Shown piece after piece: positions 55,541-64,000 of a stretch of DNA of 64,000 nucleotides. Source of the stretch: Candidatus Nitrosopelagicus sp. (lineage in GTDB: Archaea > Thermoproteota > Nitrososphaeria > Nitrososphaerales > Nitrosopumilaceae); NCBI GenBank assembly GCA_028242535.1, contig JAOJYB010000002.1:1-64000 (forward strand), read 5' to 3'. The number at the start of each line of letters is the position of its first letter. The stretch's first letter is position 1. The notes under the pieces are model-generated. The model saw only the letters and a program-made list of their open reading frames with translations. It ran no database searches and was not told the origin of the DNA. The translations under genes were made by a program, and so were the position numbers.

Positions 55541-56408
55541 TTCCCTTTGATATTGCAGCTGCAGTTACAGTATTTTTTAAAAGCATGGCAACTGTCATTG
55601 GTCCTACTCCCCCTGGAACTGGCGATGCGAATGAAGTTTTTTCAATAATTTCTGAATAATCTGCATCTCCTGATAATTTTCCATCATGTCTTGTAGTTGC
55701 AACATCAATTACTACTGCACCTTCTTTTATCATATCTGGTGTAAGCTTGAAAATCGCTCTATTACCAACTCCTGTTATTACGATATCTGAATTCAAACAA
55801 ATTTTCTTTAGATCTTTTGTCTTTGAATGACATGTAGTTACAGTTGCGTTGTTTTGCAACAATAGATGATAAAGTGGTTTACCTACTAAATTACTTCTGT
55901 TAATAATTACAACATTTTTTCCTTCTAATTCAATATTGTAATATTTGCACATCTCAATAATTCCTGAAGGTGTACATGCCACTAACACTGCTTTTCCAAT
56001 TGATAAAAGTCCAACATTTGGTGGTGTTAAACCATCCACATCTTTTTCAGGTAAAATTTGTGTTGTTGTAATGAATTCATTGAGGTGAGATGGAAGTGGT
56101 AATTGTACCAAAATACCATGAACTGTCTCATCTTGATTTAATTCTTCAATTAATTTGTTTAATCCTGCTTGTGTAATTTCTGCTGTTGGTGTATGATCCT
56201 TTGTTAATATTCCAACGTCTTCACATGCTTTGTGTTTATTTCTCACATAAGTTGCAGAAGCTTGATTATCCCCTACAAGTACTGTTGCAAGACACGGTGT
56301 AATTCCTTTTGCTTTTAAATCATTCACAATATCTTTAACTTGTAATCTGATACTTTTTGCAACTTCCAATCCATCAATTTTAACTCCTGTCAATGTTGCT
56401 AAATTCAC
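55524..56408 (-). CDS. folD: Methylenetetrahydrofolate dehydrogenase/cyclohydrolase
   Basis: A 294-aa bifunctional enzyme interconverting methylene-, methenyl- and 10-formyl-THF. The catalytic YxxxK is in ATYVRNKHKA. The substrate and NADP motifs are ILVQLPLPSHL, PEKDVDGLTP and the Rossmann VIINRSNLVGKPL. VPGGVGPMTVAMLLKNT closes the fold as usual. It supplies the 10-formyl-THF needed by PurN nearby. Confidence 0.97.
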   Translation of the reverse strand: MNLATLTGVKIDGLEVAKSIRLQVKDIVNDLKAKGITPCLATVLVGDNQASATYVRNKHKACEDVGILTKDHTPTAEITQAGLNKLIEELNQDETVHGILVQLPLPSHLNEFITTTQILPEKDVDGLTPPNVGLLSIGKAVLVACTPSGIIEMCKYYNIELEGKNVVIINRSNLVGKPLYHLLLQNNATVTTCHSKTKDLKKICLNSDIVITGVGNRAIFKLTPDMIKEGAVVIDVATTRHDGKLSGDADYSEIIEKTSFASPVPGGVGPMTVAMLLKNTVTAAAISKGIDIKS

Positions 56409-56478
56409 AAAGCAAGTAATAAATCCTTGATTATAAAATCACAGAAAAGAAATTATTGGGTAAACAAAAATTATTGGT

Positions 56479-56763
56479 ATGTTCATTGCAATTGTAGATG
56501 TCAGTCTAAAAGAAGAGAAAATATCTGAATTTAAGACCTGGATAACTGAATCAAACAAAATGCTGTCAAAATTTGACGGATTTATTTCACGGCGCCTTCT
56601 TGAGGGTGAAGATGGTTCAAAAAGAATAATGGTTGAATTTGAAAATATTGAATTATTTAGAAAAATGCATCAGAGTCCTGAACATCAGAATTTTCATAGT
56701 GAATTGGAGGTTTTTATGGCGAAACCTCCTCAACGTCAATTCTATCATGTAGTTGCTGAATAA
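56479..56763 (+). CDS. Antibiotic biosynthesis monooxygenase (ABM) domain protein
   Basis: A 94-aa ferredoxin-like dimer fold. FIAIVDVSLKEEKISEFKTWITESNKMLSKFDGFISRRLLE is typical of ABM proteins, with RMHQSPEHQNFHSELEVFM as the conserved H/W-type end (FRKMHQSPEHQNF). Members include heme degraders and small quinone monooxygenases; the substrate is unknown. It is divergent from folD and directly upstream of a cupin gene (overlapping region at TAATATG). Confidence 0.82.
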   Translation: MFIAIVDVSLKEEKISEFKTWITESNKMLSKFDGFISRRLLEGEDGSKRIMVEFENIELFRKMHQSPEHQNFHSELEVFMAKPPQRQFYHVVAE

Positions 56764-56764
56764 T

Positions 56765-57085
56765 ATGAAATTTGAATATAACACACTTGACTACCTTCGC
56801 AAAATAGATGATGGAAACTCATATTTCCACACTTTTCTAAATGTAAACACTCTTGCAGCAGGAGTTTTAATCTTAAAACCCGATGAAGAAGATACACAAC
56901 TTCCTCATGATTCTGATGAAATGTATTATATTTTAGAAGGAGATGGATTTCTGAAAATAAAAAATAAGAATTACTCTTTAAAAAAAGGAAAAGCATTCTT
57001 TGTACCAAAAAATACGGAACATTATTTTTTTGGAAATAAGAAAAAATTAAGTGTTCTTTATTTTTTTAGCGGACCTGATAATTAA
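56765..57085 (+). CDS. Small cupin-domain protein
   Basis: A 106-aa single cupin. Metal-ligand-type residues appear in LPHDSDEMYYILEGDGFLKI (cupin motif 1, with H and E) and VPKNTEHYFFG (motif 2, H). The track start (TTG 56753) lies inside the ABM gene; the ATG at 56765 follows that stop at once, so I use it. The pair ABM-cupin suggests a joint role in small-molecule oxidation or sensing (inference). The 3' end overlaps purN by 4 bp. Confidence 0.85.
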   Translation: MKFEYNTLDYLRKIDDGNSYFHTFLNVNTLAAGVLILKPDEEDTQLPHDSDEMYYILEGDGFLKIKNKNYSLKKGKAFFVPKNTEHYFFGNKKKLSVLYFFSGPDN

Positions 57086-57723
57086 TCTTGAATCTTCACT
57101 TTTCTTCCCTTGATCAAGATCTTCTTTCTAGCAAAAAGTTCTACTGCCTTTGGATAAATCTGATGTTCTTTTGAAAGAATCTTCTTTGAAAGTGTTTTCT
57201 CTGTATCCCTATTGCTTACTTTGACAATCTCTTGTAAAATTATTGGTCCCGTGTCAACCCCTTCATCAACAAAATGAACCGTACATCCAGAAAATTTAAC
57301 TCCAAATCTAATTGCTTGTTTTTGTGCATTTAGTCCTGGAAATGCTGGAAGGATTGCAGGATGAATGTTTAAAATTTTATTTTTATACTTTTTAATGAAA
57401 TGTGGACTAACAATTCTCATAAACCCTGCTAAACACACTAGTCCATTTGTAGGTGTAACTTTGTATTTTCTTAAAATGGAGATTATTTCTTTATCATATT
57501 GCTGTCTTTTGCCTTTGTAATTGGCACTATCAATTATCTCTGTTTGAACTCCAAGTTTTTTTGCAATTGCTAACCCTTTTGCATTTGGTTTGTCTGAAAT
57601 AACTACCGCGGGATTTATTGGAATCTTTCGTTTTTTTATTGCGCTAAGGATTGATTCCATATTACTCCCTCTTCCAGAAATTAGAATTCCTAACTGTAGC
57701 AATAACTGTATTTTATTTCTCAT
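57082..57723 (-). CDS. purN: Phosphoribosylglycinamide formyltransferase
   Basis: A 213-aa enzyme, the third step of purine synthesis using 10-formyl-THF. It starts GILISGRGSNMESIL after a short lead. The catalytic segment is ILNIHPAILPAFPG, with N and H present. The Asp of DEGVDTGPII completes the triad. It is a folate-dependent PurN, not the formate-dependent PurT. It forms a functional group with purD, folD and the cyclo-ligase. Confidence 0.95.
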   Translation of the reverse strand: MRNKIQLLLQLGILISGRGSNMESILSAIKKRKIPINPAVVISDKPNAKGLAIAKKLGVQTEIIDSANYKGKRQQYDKEIISILRKYKVTPTNGLVCLAGFMRIVSPHFIKKYKNKILNIHPAILPAFPGLNAQKQAIRFGVKFSGCTVHFVDEGVDTGPIILQEIVKVSNRDTEKTLSKKILSKEHQIYPKAVELFARKKILIKGRKVKIQD

Positions 57724-57798
57724 GAAAATAAAGCATTGGATTGTAAAGTGAACCCAAGTTGAAAGAAAACTTATCTTATCAAGTAATTCTAGTTAATT

Positions 57799-57879
57799 AT
57801 GGGAATAGTATCAAAAATTATGATTTTAGGAGGCGTATTTGTTCTCTTCTATGGTGTATTTACAATGATTGGTGTCTAA
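57799..57879 (+). CDS. 26-aa single-pass membrane microprotein
   Basis: An ATG at 57799 opens a 26-codon ORF whose product is one hydrophobic helix (IMILGGVFVLFYGVFTMIG) behind MGIVSK. The Gly spacing (GG...G...G) resembles a helix-packing zipper. AT-rich, promoter-like sequence lies upstream. It is not in the ORF track. The codon pattern looks protein-like, but nothing else confirms it. Confidence 0.4.
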   Translation: MGIVSKIMILGGVFVLFYGVFTMIGV

Positions 57880-57976
57880 TTATGCAAGTTTTTTCTATAA
57901 ATAGAACTTGAATTGTTTGTTTGTTAACATTTTGCAAAACTTGCAATTTATAATCAAAACTTTATGAAATAATATA

Positions 57977-58954
57977 TTGAGAAATATTCGACTGACAAAA
58001 AATGGTATTGAATGTACGAATTCCACCTCTACTGTATATCTAGATCCAAAAAAAATACAAAATGAAGGTGTACATTTTGTTTCTCATGCCCATATTGACC
58101 ATCTGCCAAATGGTGGTGATGGCACTATCTTATCTTCTACTGAAACCAATAAAATTGCAGAATTACGAGGCTTTACCCTCAAAAACTCTGTTTCCACACT
58201 AGAACATTTCACTCTTGTAGACAGTGGTCATATTTTTGGTTCCAAGGGGCTTCTCTTTGATGATATTTTTTACACTGGAGATATCTCCACACGAGACCGT
58301 GGTTTTCTAAATGGTGCAAAAATCCCTAAATGTAAAACTCTAATAACTGAATGTACATTTGGATTGCCTGAATTTGTTCTTCCTCCTGTTATTGAAATTG
58401 TTAAACAAGTAAACGAAATAATTGCTAATTTGTATTCTAAAGGAAAACCTGTACTTCTTCTTGGATATGAATTAGGAAAAGCACAAACACTATCTCAATT
58501 ATTTAGTGACTGGGATCCAATCTATTATCATGACTCTGTAAAAAGGATGAATGACTTGCATCGTTCAATGGGTGTTCCGCTAAAAAATTCTTTAGGCCAT
58601 ACAGAAGCTGAATCAAAAGGACTTTTAGATAAAAAACCTTGGGTGATGGTTGCACCAATGATGAGTGCAAAAAATAATTTTATCAAACACATGAAATCAA
58701 AATATGGTGCTATAACAATTGGATTTAGTGGATGGGCAAACTCCAAAAAATCTGGTTTCACAAGAGGGACTGATTATTCTATGCCTCTAAGTGATCATTG
58801 TGATTATGATGAATTAATTCATCTTGTCAAACAATCTGAGGCTGAGAAAATTTACACAATTCATGGATTTGTTAATGAATTTGCTATGGATTTGAATAAA
58901 CTAGGATTTTCTGCTCAACCCTTACGCGAAATCTCTTTGGATAATTTTTGTTAA
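57977..58954 (+). CDS. MBL-fold exonuclease-like protein (SNM1/mRNA-processing type)
   Basis: A 325-aa metallo-beta-lactamase-fold nuclease. The zinc motif is HAHIDH near residue 36, with later DSGHIFGS, TGDIS and SDHCDY blocks. This fits archaeal exonuclease-like MBL proteins related to SNM1/Artemis and CPSF-type nucleases, and its C-terminal half has a beta-CASP-like arrangement. The start is TTG at 57977. It is convergent with uvrC (4-bp overlap), a neighbourhood that would suit a DNA-repair role (inference). Confidence 0.82.
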   Translation: MRNIRLTKNGIECTNSTSTVYLDPKKIQNEGVHFVSHAHIDHLPNGGDGTILSSTETNKIAELRGFTLKNSVSTLEHFTLVDSGHIFGSKGLLFDDIFYTGDISTRDRGFLNGAKIPKCKTLITECTFGLPEFVLPPVIEIVKQVNEIIANLYSKGKPVLLLGYELGKAQTLSQLFSDWDPIYYHDSVKRMNDLHRSMGVPLKNSLGHTEAESKGLLDKKPWVMVAPMMSAKNNFIKHMKSKYGAITIGFSGWANSKKSGFTRGTDYSMPLSDHCDYDELIHLVKQSEAEKIYTIHGFVNEFAMDLNKLGFSAQPLREISLDNFC

Positions 58955-60531
58955 TCAAATTTTCTTAAACTTCTATTATATGCTACTCCAAACCTATGTG
59001 TTTCATCTCTTGCATGTTGTAAAATTTTTATTGAATCCTTACTTTTTGCTATGACTATAGATCTTGTTCTCTTTGGAACAAAAATCTCTTCATTTTCTTT
59101 TGCAAGTGATATGCATGGAATTTCTACACTTACCTCATTCAGAGCTGACATTGCAGCACTTAGCTGACCTTTTCCGCCATCTATTAAAATTAAATCTGGA
59201 AATTCACTTTTTTCTTTTTTCAATCGCCAGTATCTTCTTCCTACGATTTCATTAATCATTGCAAAATCATCTCTACCTGTAACTGTCTTAATTTTGAATT
59301 TTCTATATCCTGATTTGTCAGGTTTTGCATCAACAAATCTTGCCATGGAGCCAACTGCATATTCATCACCATGATTTGATATGTCAAAGCATTCTATTAT
59401 GCGTGGGATTGTAGGTAGTTTGAGAATATCTCTTAATTCTATTAATCCTGGGACTGCATTTTTATTTTGTATTAGTTCGATATTTCGGAGTATCAGTGCT
59501 ATCATCTTTTTTCGTTTTCCTTTATCACCAAGGATGATTTTAACCGGAAATCCTGCCCTATCTGTTAGTGCTTTTGTGAGTGATTCTTTTTCATTAATTT
59601 CTTCACTTATAACAATCGTTTTTGGAATCTGATGTGTTGTATAATATTGATATAAGAAATTTGTAAAATTATTATCTCCGATTAAATCAAATGAAAATTT
59701 TTCACTATCTCTAATTACTCCATGTGTCTGTCTAAATGTCATTACAATGGCATCTTGTTTTCCAAACTTTATACCAAAATACTCTTCATCTAATTTCTTT
59801 GTATCTTCCATTTTCTTTCCTGAATCAATACTACCTAGTCTCTGAAGCGTATCTCTAATTTCTATAGCTCTCTCAAATTGTTCTGAACTTGATGCATCTT
59901 CCATTTGTTTTTGTAATTTTTTAGTAAATTCCTTCATCTGCTGTTTACTTTTTAAAATTGATTCTAAATTTGAAATATTCCCGTTGTATTCTTTTGCTGC
60001 CGATTTAAATTCACACGGGCCATCACAGTTTCCTATGTGATATTCTAAACATACTTTTTTTGGTAATGTTTTACAAATTCTTACTTTGAATGATTTACGT
60101 AAGGATCCTATGGTTAATAATTTTGAACTTCCTTTAGTAAATGGACCAAAAATTTTTCCTTTTCCTAAAAAATCTCCATTACGTGTACGTCTAGCAACTA
60201 ATAATCTTGGAAATTTTTCATCTGTAATTCGAAGATATGTGTATCTTTGCTGATCTTTTAATTCAATATTGTATGTCGGTCTATATCTCTTAATCATATT
60301 AGATTCAAGCAAAAATGCTTCACTTTCATTGTCTGTTAATACAAATTCAATGTCTGCAATTTTTGAAACTAATTTTTGCGTTTTATAATTTTGATTTTTC
60401 AAAAAATATGATTTAACCCGATTCTTCAAGTTTTTTGCTTTACCGATATAGATTATCTCTCCTTTCGAATCTTTCATTAAATAAATTCCAGGTTCTTCTG
60501 GTATGGTGATTTTTGATATCTCAAATATCAT
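58951..60531 (-). CDS. uvrC: Excinuclease ABC subunit C lacking the C-terminal HhH domain
   Basis: A 526-aa dual-incision nuclease of nucleotide excision repair. The N-terminal GIY-YIG domain has GIYLMKDSKGEIIYIGKAKNLKNRV. A Cys region (CKTLPKKVCLEYHIGNCDGPC) is followed by a UVR motif near residue 220-255. The C-terminal RNase-H-like endonuclease has CFDISNHGD, LILIDGGKGQL and the terminal HRFG. Bacterial UvrC runs on for about 60 residues with a (HhH)2 DNA-binding domain. Here the protein stops just after the HRFG block. It overlaps uvrA by 4 bp. Confidence 0.95.
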   Translation of the reverse strand: MIFEISKITIPEEPGIYLMKDSKGEIIYIGKAKNLKNRVKSYFLKNQNYKTQKLVSKIADIEFVLTDNESEAFLLESNMIKRYRPTYNIELKDQQRYTYLRITDEKFPRLLVARRTRNGDFLGKGKIFGPFTKGSSKLLTIGSLRKSFKVRICKTLPKKVCLEYHIGNCDGPCEFKSAAKEYNGNISNLESILKSKQQMKEFTKKLQKQMEDASSSEQFERAIEIRDTLQRLGSIDSGKKMEDTKKLDEEYFGIKFGKQDAIVMTFRQTHGVIRDSEKFSFDLIGDNNFTNFLYQYYTTHQIPKTIVISEEINEKESLTKALTDRAGFPVKIILGDKGKRKKMIALILRNIELIQNKNAVPGLIELRDILKLPTIPRIIECFDISNHGDEYAVGSMARFVDAKPDKSGYRKFKIKTVTGRDDFAMINEIVGRRYWRLKKEKSEFPDLILIDGGKGQLSAAMSALNEVSVEIPCISLAKENEEIFVPKRTRSIVIAKSKDSIKILQHARDETHRFGVAYNRSLRKFD

Positions 60532-63368
60532 TTCTTTATCACTTTTTTAAGATATTTTCCAGTATGGCTCTTTGAAAAATTAGACACATCCTTTGGCGTG
60601 CCTGCTATCACGACATTTCCTCCCTCATCTCCTCCTCCAGGTCCTAAATCTATTATCCAATCTGAATTTTTTATGACATCCATATTATGCTCAATCACAA
60701 TCACTGTATTTCCAACATTCACTAATCTATTCAAAACATCTAGTAATTTTTGAACATCTGCAAAATGTAATCCTGTTGTCGGTTCATCTAGTATGTAGAG
60801 TGTTTTACCCGTTCCTCTTTTTGATAATTCGGATGAAAGCTTTACTCGTTGAGCTTCTCCGCCTGATAATGTAGTTGATGATTGTCCAAGTTTTATGTAT
60901 CCTAATCCTACCTCCACCACTGTCTCTAATTTTTTCTTGATTGCTGGTATATTTTCAAAAAATTCTAAGGCTTCTTCTACCGTCATTTGTAAAACATCTG
61001 CAATATTTTTACCCTTGTACATAACTCCCAAAGTTTCAGAATTGTATCTTTTTCCATTACATTCATCACATTTTACATACACATCTGATAAAAATTGCAT
61101 TTCAATTTTTCTCACTCCATCCCCCTCACATGCAAAGCATCTTCCTATTGCAACATTAAATGAAAATTGACCTGGTTTGTAGCCTCGTTCTTTTGACAAT
61201 GCAGTATTTGAATACAGTTCTCTGATAGGGGTGAATGCTCCTATGTATGTTGCAGGATTTGATCTAGGTGTTCTTCCAATTGGTGATTGATCAATTGAAA
61301 TTATCTTATCAATGTTCTCTACGCCTGCCACATCTTTGTGTTTTCCTGGCAGTCCTGAAGTTTTATAAAAATAAGATGAAAGTGTCTTAAGAAGTATGTC
61401 ATTGATTAATGTAGATTTACCAGACCCTGAAACTCCTGTAATTGATATTAAATACCCTAATGGAAATTCGACATCTATATTTTTTAGATTGTTTTCTTGT
61501 GCGCCTTTAACAATAATTTTTCCTTTTTGTTCTCTAATTTTTTCATCAATTTTAATCAAATTGTGATCTTTTAGATAATCTCCTGTTACTGATTTGTGAT
61601 TATTGAGAATTTGTTTTAATGTTCCTTCAAAAACTACGTTACCTCCATGTATCCCTGCACCTGGTCCTAAATCTACAATCCAGTCTGAATTCCTAATGAT
61701 TTCCTCATCATGTTCTACTACTATGACTGTATTTCCTAAATCTCTTAATTTTGATAATGTTTTGATTAATCTTGCATTATCTCTTTGATGCAAACCTATG
61801 GTTGGTTCATCTAGTACATACAAAACCCCTGTTAGATTAGAACCAATTTGTGTTGCGAGTCTAATTCTTTGTGATTCTCCTCCTGAAAGTGTAGCACTAG
61901 ATCTATTCAAAGAAAGATAATTCAAACCAACATTTTTTAAAAATTCAAGTCTTTCTTTTATTTCTTTTAAAATATCTTTTGCAATGAATTGCTCTGTTTC
62001 ATTTAATTCTAATTTATTGAAAAACTCATACGATGAATCTATTGAAAGATCACAGACTTCCATAATATTTTTTGAATTAATTTTTACTGCAAGTGCTTCT
62101 GGTTTTAATTTTCTTCCATGGCATGTTAAACACGGCGTATCTCTCATGAATTGTTTTAACCATTCTCTTTTTGCTTCGGAATCTGTTTCCATAAATTTAC
62201 GTTGAAGATTATTTAGTACACCTTCAAATGCATCCGTATACTCCCAAAATGACTCGCTATTTTTTGATTCATATGAAAATCTCATCAAATCTTCTGAACC
62301 GTGTAATATTATCTTGATGTGTTTTGATTTTATTTGATTAATTGGCGTCATCAAATTAAATCCATATTTTTTCCCAACTGCACGTAGTTCCTGACGTCTA
62401 AATGATGAAAATCTGCCGCTCCATGGAACAATCGCTCCATTTAAGATTGATTTTGTTTTATCTGGTATAACTAAATCTGCATCAAATTCCATTTTTACAC
62501 CTAGACCGTTACATTGATTGCACATTCCAAATGGTGAATTAAAAGAAAATGTACGTGGTTCTAATTCGCCTACTGTAATTCCACAATGAGGGCATGCATT
62601 GTTTTGTGAAAAAATCTTTTCATCTTTTTCTGATGCCACTAAAACAGAGCCCTTTGCAGCTTTTAATGCTGTTTGAATAGCCTCAAAAATTCTACTTTTA
62701 TCTGATTTTGAGGCTACAATTCTGTCTACTACGATTTCTATGTTGTGCCACTTTTGTCTATCAAGTTTTGGAAACTCATCGTCAAGTACTATTATCTCTC
62801 CATTTACTCTTGCTCTGGAATATCCATCTTTTTTCATTTGTTCAAATAATTTTTCATAGGTTCCTTTTTTTCTTTGAACTAATGGTGCCAAAACAAGAAC
62901 TTTCTTCTGGCCAAAATCTTTTATGACTGAATCTGTAATTGATTCAATTGATTGTGATGATATTTTTCTTCCACACTTAGTACAATATGGAATTCCAATT
63001 CTGGCAAATAATAATCTCAAATAATCATAAATTTCTGTAGTTGTTCCTACAGTAGAGCGTGGATTTTTACTAGTTGTTTTTTGTTGAATTGATATTGCAG
63101 GGGATAGTCCATCTATTGAATCAACATCAGGTTTATCCATCATTTCTAAGAATTGTCTTGCGTATGACGAGAGTGATTCGACATAGCGTCTTTGCCCTTC
63201 TGCATAAATTGTATCAAATGCGAGTGTTGATTTCCCGGAACCTGATAATCCACTAATAACGATAATTTTGTTTTTTGGTATATTCACATTGATGTTTTTC
63301 AAATTGTGGTGGCGCGCACCTTTAACTCTTAATTCATCATTATTCATCTTTTTGTAACTCCTTTTCAA
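60528..63368 (-). CDS. uvrA: Excinuclease ABC subunit A
   Basis: A 946-aa damage-sensing ABC ATPase of NER. Two Walker A motifs ([11 protein letters not shown] and [11 protein letters not shown]), two signatures ([12 protein letters not shown] and [11 protein letters not shown]) and CxxC zinc modules (CTKC, CPHC/CNQC and CFAC/CDEC) are present. Length matches bacterial UvrA (about 940). The track start ([10 protein letters not shown]) lies 29 bp inside uvrB; the Met at codon 8 (63347) is an alternative. UvrABC in archaea is of bacterial origin. Confidence 0.97.
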   Translation of the reverse strand: MKRSYKKMNNDELRVKGARHHNLKNINVNIPKNKIIVISGLSGSGKSTLAFDTIYAEGQRRYVESLSSYARQFLEMMDKPDVDSIDGLSPAISIQQKTTSKNPRSTVGTTTEIYDYLRLLFARIGIPYCTKCGRKISSQSIESITDSVIKDFGQKKVLVLAPLVQRKKGTYEKLFEQMKKDGYSRARVNGEIIVLDDEFPKLDRQKWHNIEIVVDRIVASKSDKSRIFEAIQTALKAAKGSVLVASEKDEKIFSQNNACPHCGITVGELEPRTFSFNSPFGMCNQCNGLGVKMEFDADLVIPDKTKSILNGAIVPWSGRFSSFRRQELRAVGKKYGFNLMTPINQIKSKHIKIILHGSEDLMRFSYESKNSESFWEYTDAFEGVLNNLQRKFMETDSEAKREWLKQFMRDTPCLTCHGRKLKPEALAVKINSKNIMEVCDLSIDSSYEFFNKLELNETEQFIAKDILKEIKERLEFLKNVGLNYLSLNRSSATLSGGESQRIRLATQIGSNLTGVLYVLDEPTIGLHQRDNARLIKTLSKLRDLGNTVIVVEHDEEIIRNSDWIVDLGPGAGIHGGNVVFEGTLKQILNNHKSVTGDYLKDHNLIKIDEKIREQKGKIIVKGAQENNLKNIDVEFPLGYLISITGVSGSGKSTLINDILLKTLSSYFYKTSGLPGKHKDVAGVENIDKIISIDQSPIGRTPRSNPATYIGAFTPIRELYSNTALSKERGYKPGQFSFNVAIGRCFACEGDGVRKIEMQFLSDVYVKCDECNGKRYNSETLGVMYKGKNIADVLQMTVEEALEFFENIPAIKKKLETVVEVGLGYIKLGQSSTTLSGGEAQRVKLSSELSKRGTGKTLYILDEPTTGLHFADVQKLLDVLNRLVNVGNTVIVIEHNMDVIKNSDWIIDLGPGGGDEGGNVVIAGTPKDVSNFSKSHTGKYLKKVIKK

Positions 63369-64000
63369 TTCTTTTTATTTTATCTCTACATCTTATTGCA
63401 TTTTCAAAGTCTAAATCTTCTGCAAATACTTTCATTTGCATTTCAACTTCAATTTTTTGTTTACCTAAATCTGTCTTTGATTTGTTTTTTATTTCATCTA
63501 ACTCTGTTTCTTGTTCTGGTATTGATTTGATAATTGTTTTAGGTGTAATATTATGTATCTCATTATATTTAATCTGTTTTTGACGTCTTCTTTCTGTTTC
63601 AGCAATTGCAGCTTTCATTGATTTAGTTACATTGTCTGCATACATGATCACTTTTCCTTCTACATGTCTTGCAGCTCTGCCACAGGTCTGAATGAGACTA
63701 GTGTCATTTCGTAAAAATCCTTCTTTATCTGCATCTAATATTGCTACAAGTGAAACCTCTGGAATGTCTAGGCCTTCTCTTAGTAAGTTTATGCCTACTA
63801 GTACATCAAATTCACCTAATCTTAATTGCCTGATTAATTCCGTTCTTTGCAATCCTTCAATTTCTGAATGAAGATATCGTACTCTTACCTCCTTTTTTGA
63901 CAGATATTCGGCCAAATCTTCGGCCATTCTTTTAGTTAGCGTAGTTACTAATGTACGCTCATTTTTTTCTGCTCTAATAGAAACTTCTCTAATTAAATCA
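63340..64000 (-). CDS. uvrB: Excinuclease ABC subunit B, C-terminal part (cut by window edge)
   Basis: The frame stays open to position 64000, so the track start at 63927 (an internal Met) is not the gene start. Visible C-terminal features are helicase motifs V and VI ([10 protein letters not shown] and [11 protein letters not shown]), the linker and the C-terminal UVR domain ([21 protein letters not shown]) that binds UvrC. UvrB loads damage from UvrA and hands it to UvrC. The order is uvrB-uvrA-uvrC with overlapping ends, a compact operon. Confidence 0.95.
   Translation of the reverse strand, partial: DLIREVSIRAEKNERTLVTTLTKRMAEDLAEYLSKKEVRVRYLHSEIEGLQRTELIRQLRLGEFDVLVGINLLREGLDIPEVSLVAILDADKEGFLRNDTSLIQTCGRAARHVEGKVIMYADNVTKSMKAAIAETERRRQKQIKYNEIHNITPKTIIKSIPEQETELDEIKNKSKTDLGKQKIEVEMQMKVFAEDLDFENAIRCRDKIKRIEKELQKDE

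Overview
The window is AT-rich archaeal DNA. It most resembles a marine thaumarchaeon (Nitrososphaerota, Nitrosopumilales-like). Supporting evidence: an archaeal TFB, aEF-2, ribosomal protein L40e and archaeal-type ProRS; a single linked 16S-23S pair with no tRNA in the spacer and no 5S gene next to it; archaeal rRNA processing stems, including a textbook bulge-helix-bulge around 23S; a PEFG-CTERM surface protein; CofE of F420 biosynthesis; bacterial-type UvrABC; and many TTG/GTG starts with TATA boxes about 25 nt upstream (leaderless style). No amo, nitrogenase or carbon-fixation marker lies here, so ammonia oxidation is inferred from lineage only. The 16S is not a close copy of the Nitrosopumilus maritimus gene as I remember it.

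Layout. 1-5.2 kb: membrane CPAC protein, proS, small conserved genes, HAD phosphatase, cofE, PHP phosphoesterase. 5.2-11.2 kb: a sulfur/redox block with TusA-like carrier, thioredoxin reductase, thi4, siroheme nitrite/sulfite reductase and a tandem rhodanese. 11.2-17.9 kb: TPR protein, a collagen-like protein with 86 perfect Gly-X-Y triplets, family-4 uracil-DNA glycosylase, PINA-like ATPase-KH protein, DtxR-type regulator, DUF192 protein. 18.3-21.3 kb: a probable structured RNA followed by a phnD-phnC-phnE phosphonate/phosphate-type transporter; phnD and phnC each carry the same palindromic operator. 21.4-24.7 kb: small hypothetical genes, a second structured intergenic patch, nitroreductase, HemL-like aminotransferase. 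24.7-29.7 kb: rRNA operon. 29.7-36.1 kb: cold-shock protein with repeated operator-like motifs, TFB, ferritin-like protein, secreted matrixin-like protease, BirA. 36.1-47.8 kb: Lon-N domain protein, SNF2 ATPase, two unusual J-domain proteins, rhodanese, SWIM finger, PEFG-CTERM protein, aEF-2, CbtA-like protein, thioesterase. 47.8-57.7 kb: rpl40e, sucCD, ileS and a purine/one-carbon group (purD, fthC, folD, purN). 57.8-64 kb: MBL-fold nuclease and uvrC-uvrA-uvrB, the last cut by the window edge.

Most of the window is core metabolism and information processing. The parts most worth pursuing are the intergenic RNA candidates at 18.35 and 22.17 kb, the structured rRNA leader, the twin operators of the phn genes, the compensatory change in 16S helix 1, the collagen-like protein, the Cys-type Thi4, and a near-identical 67-bp internal duplication in the secreted protease. 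Five genes below the ORF-track size limit were recovered by hand with fair to good support (rpl40e, a DUF5679-type zinc protein, a Cys-rich 57-aa protein, a 55-aa protein and a 26-aa membrane microprotein); two weaker short ORFs (38 and 23 aa) are also listed. No CRISPR, IS element, prophage or tRNA was found.
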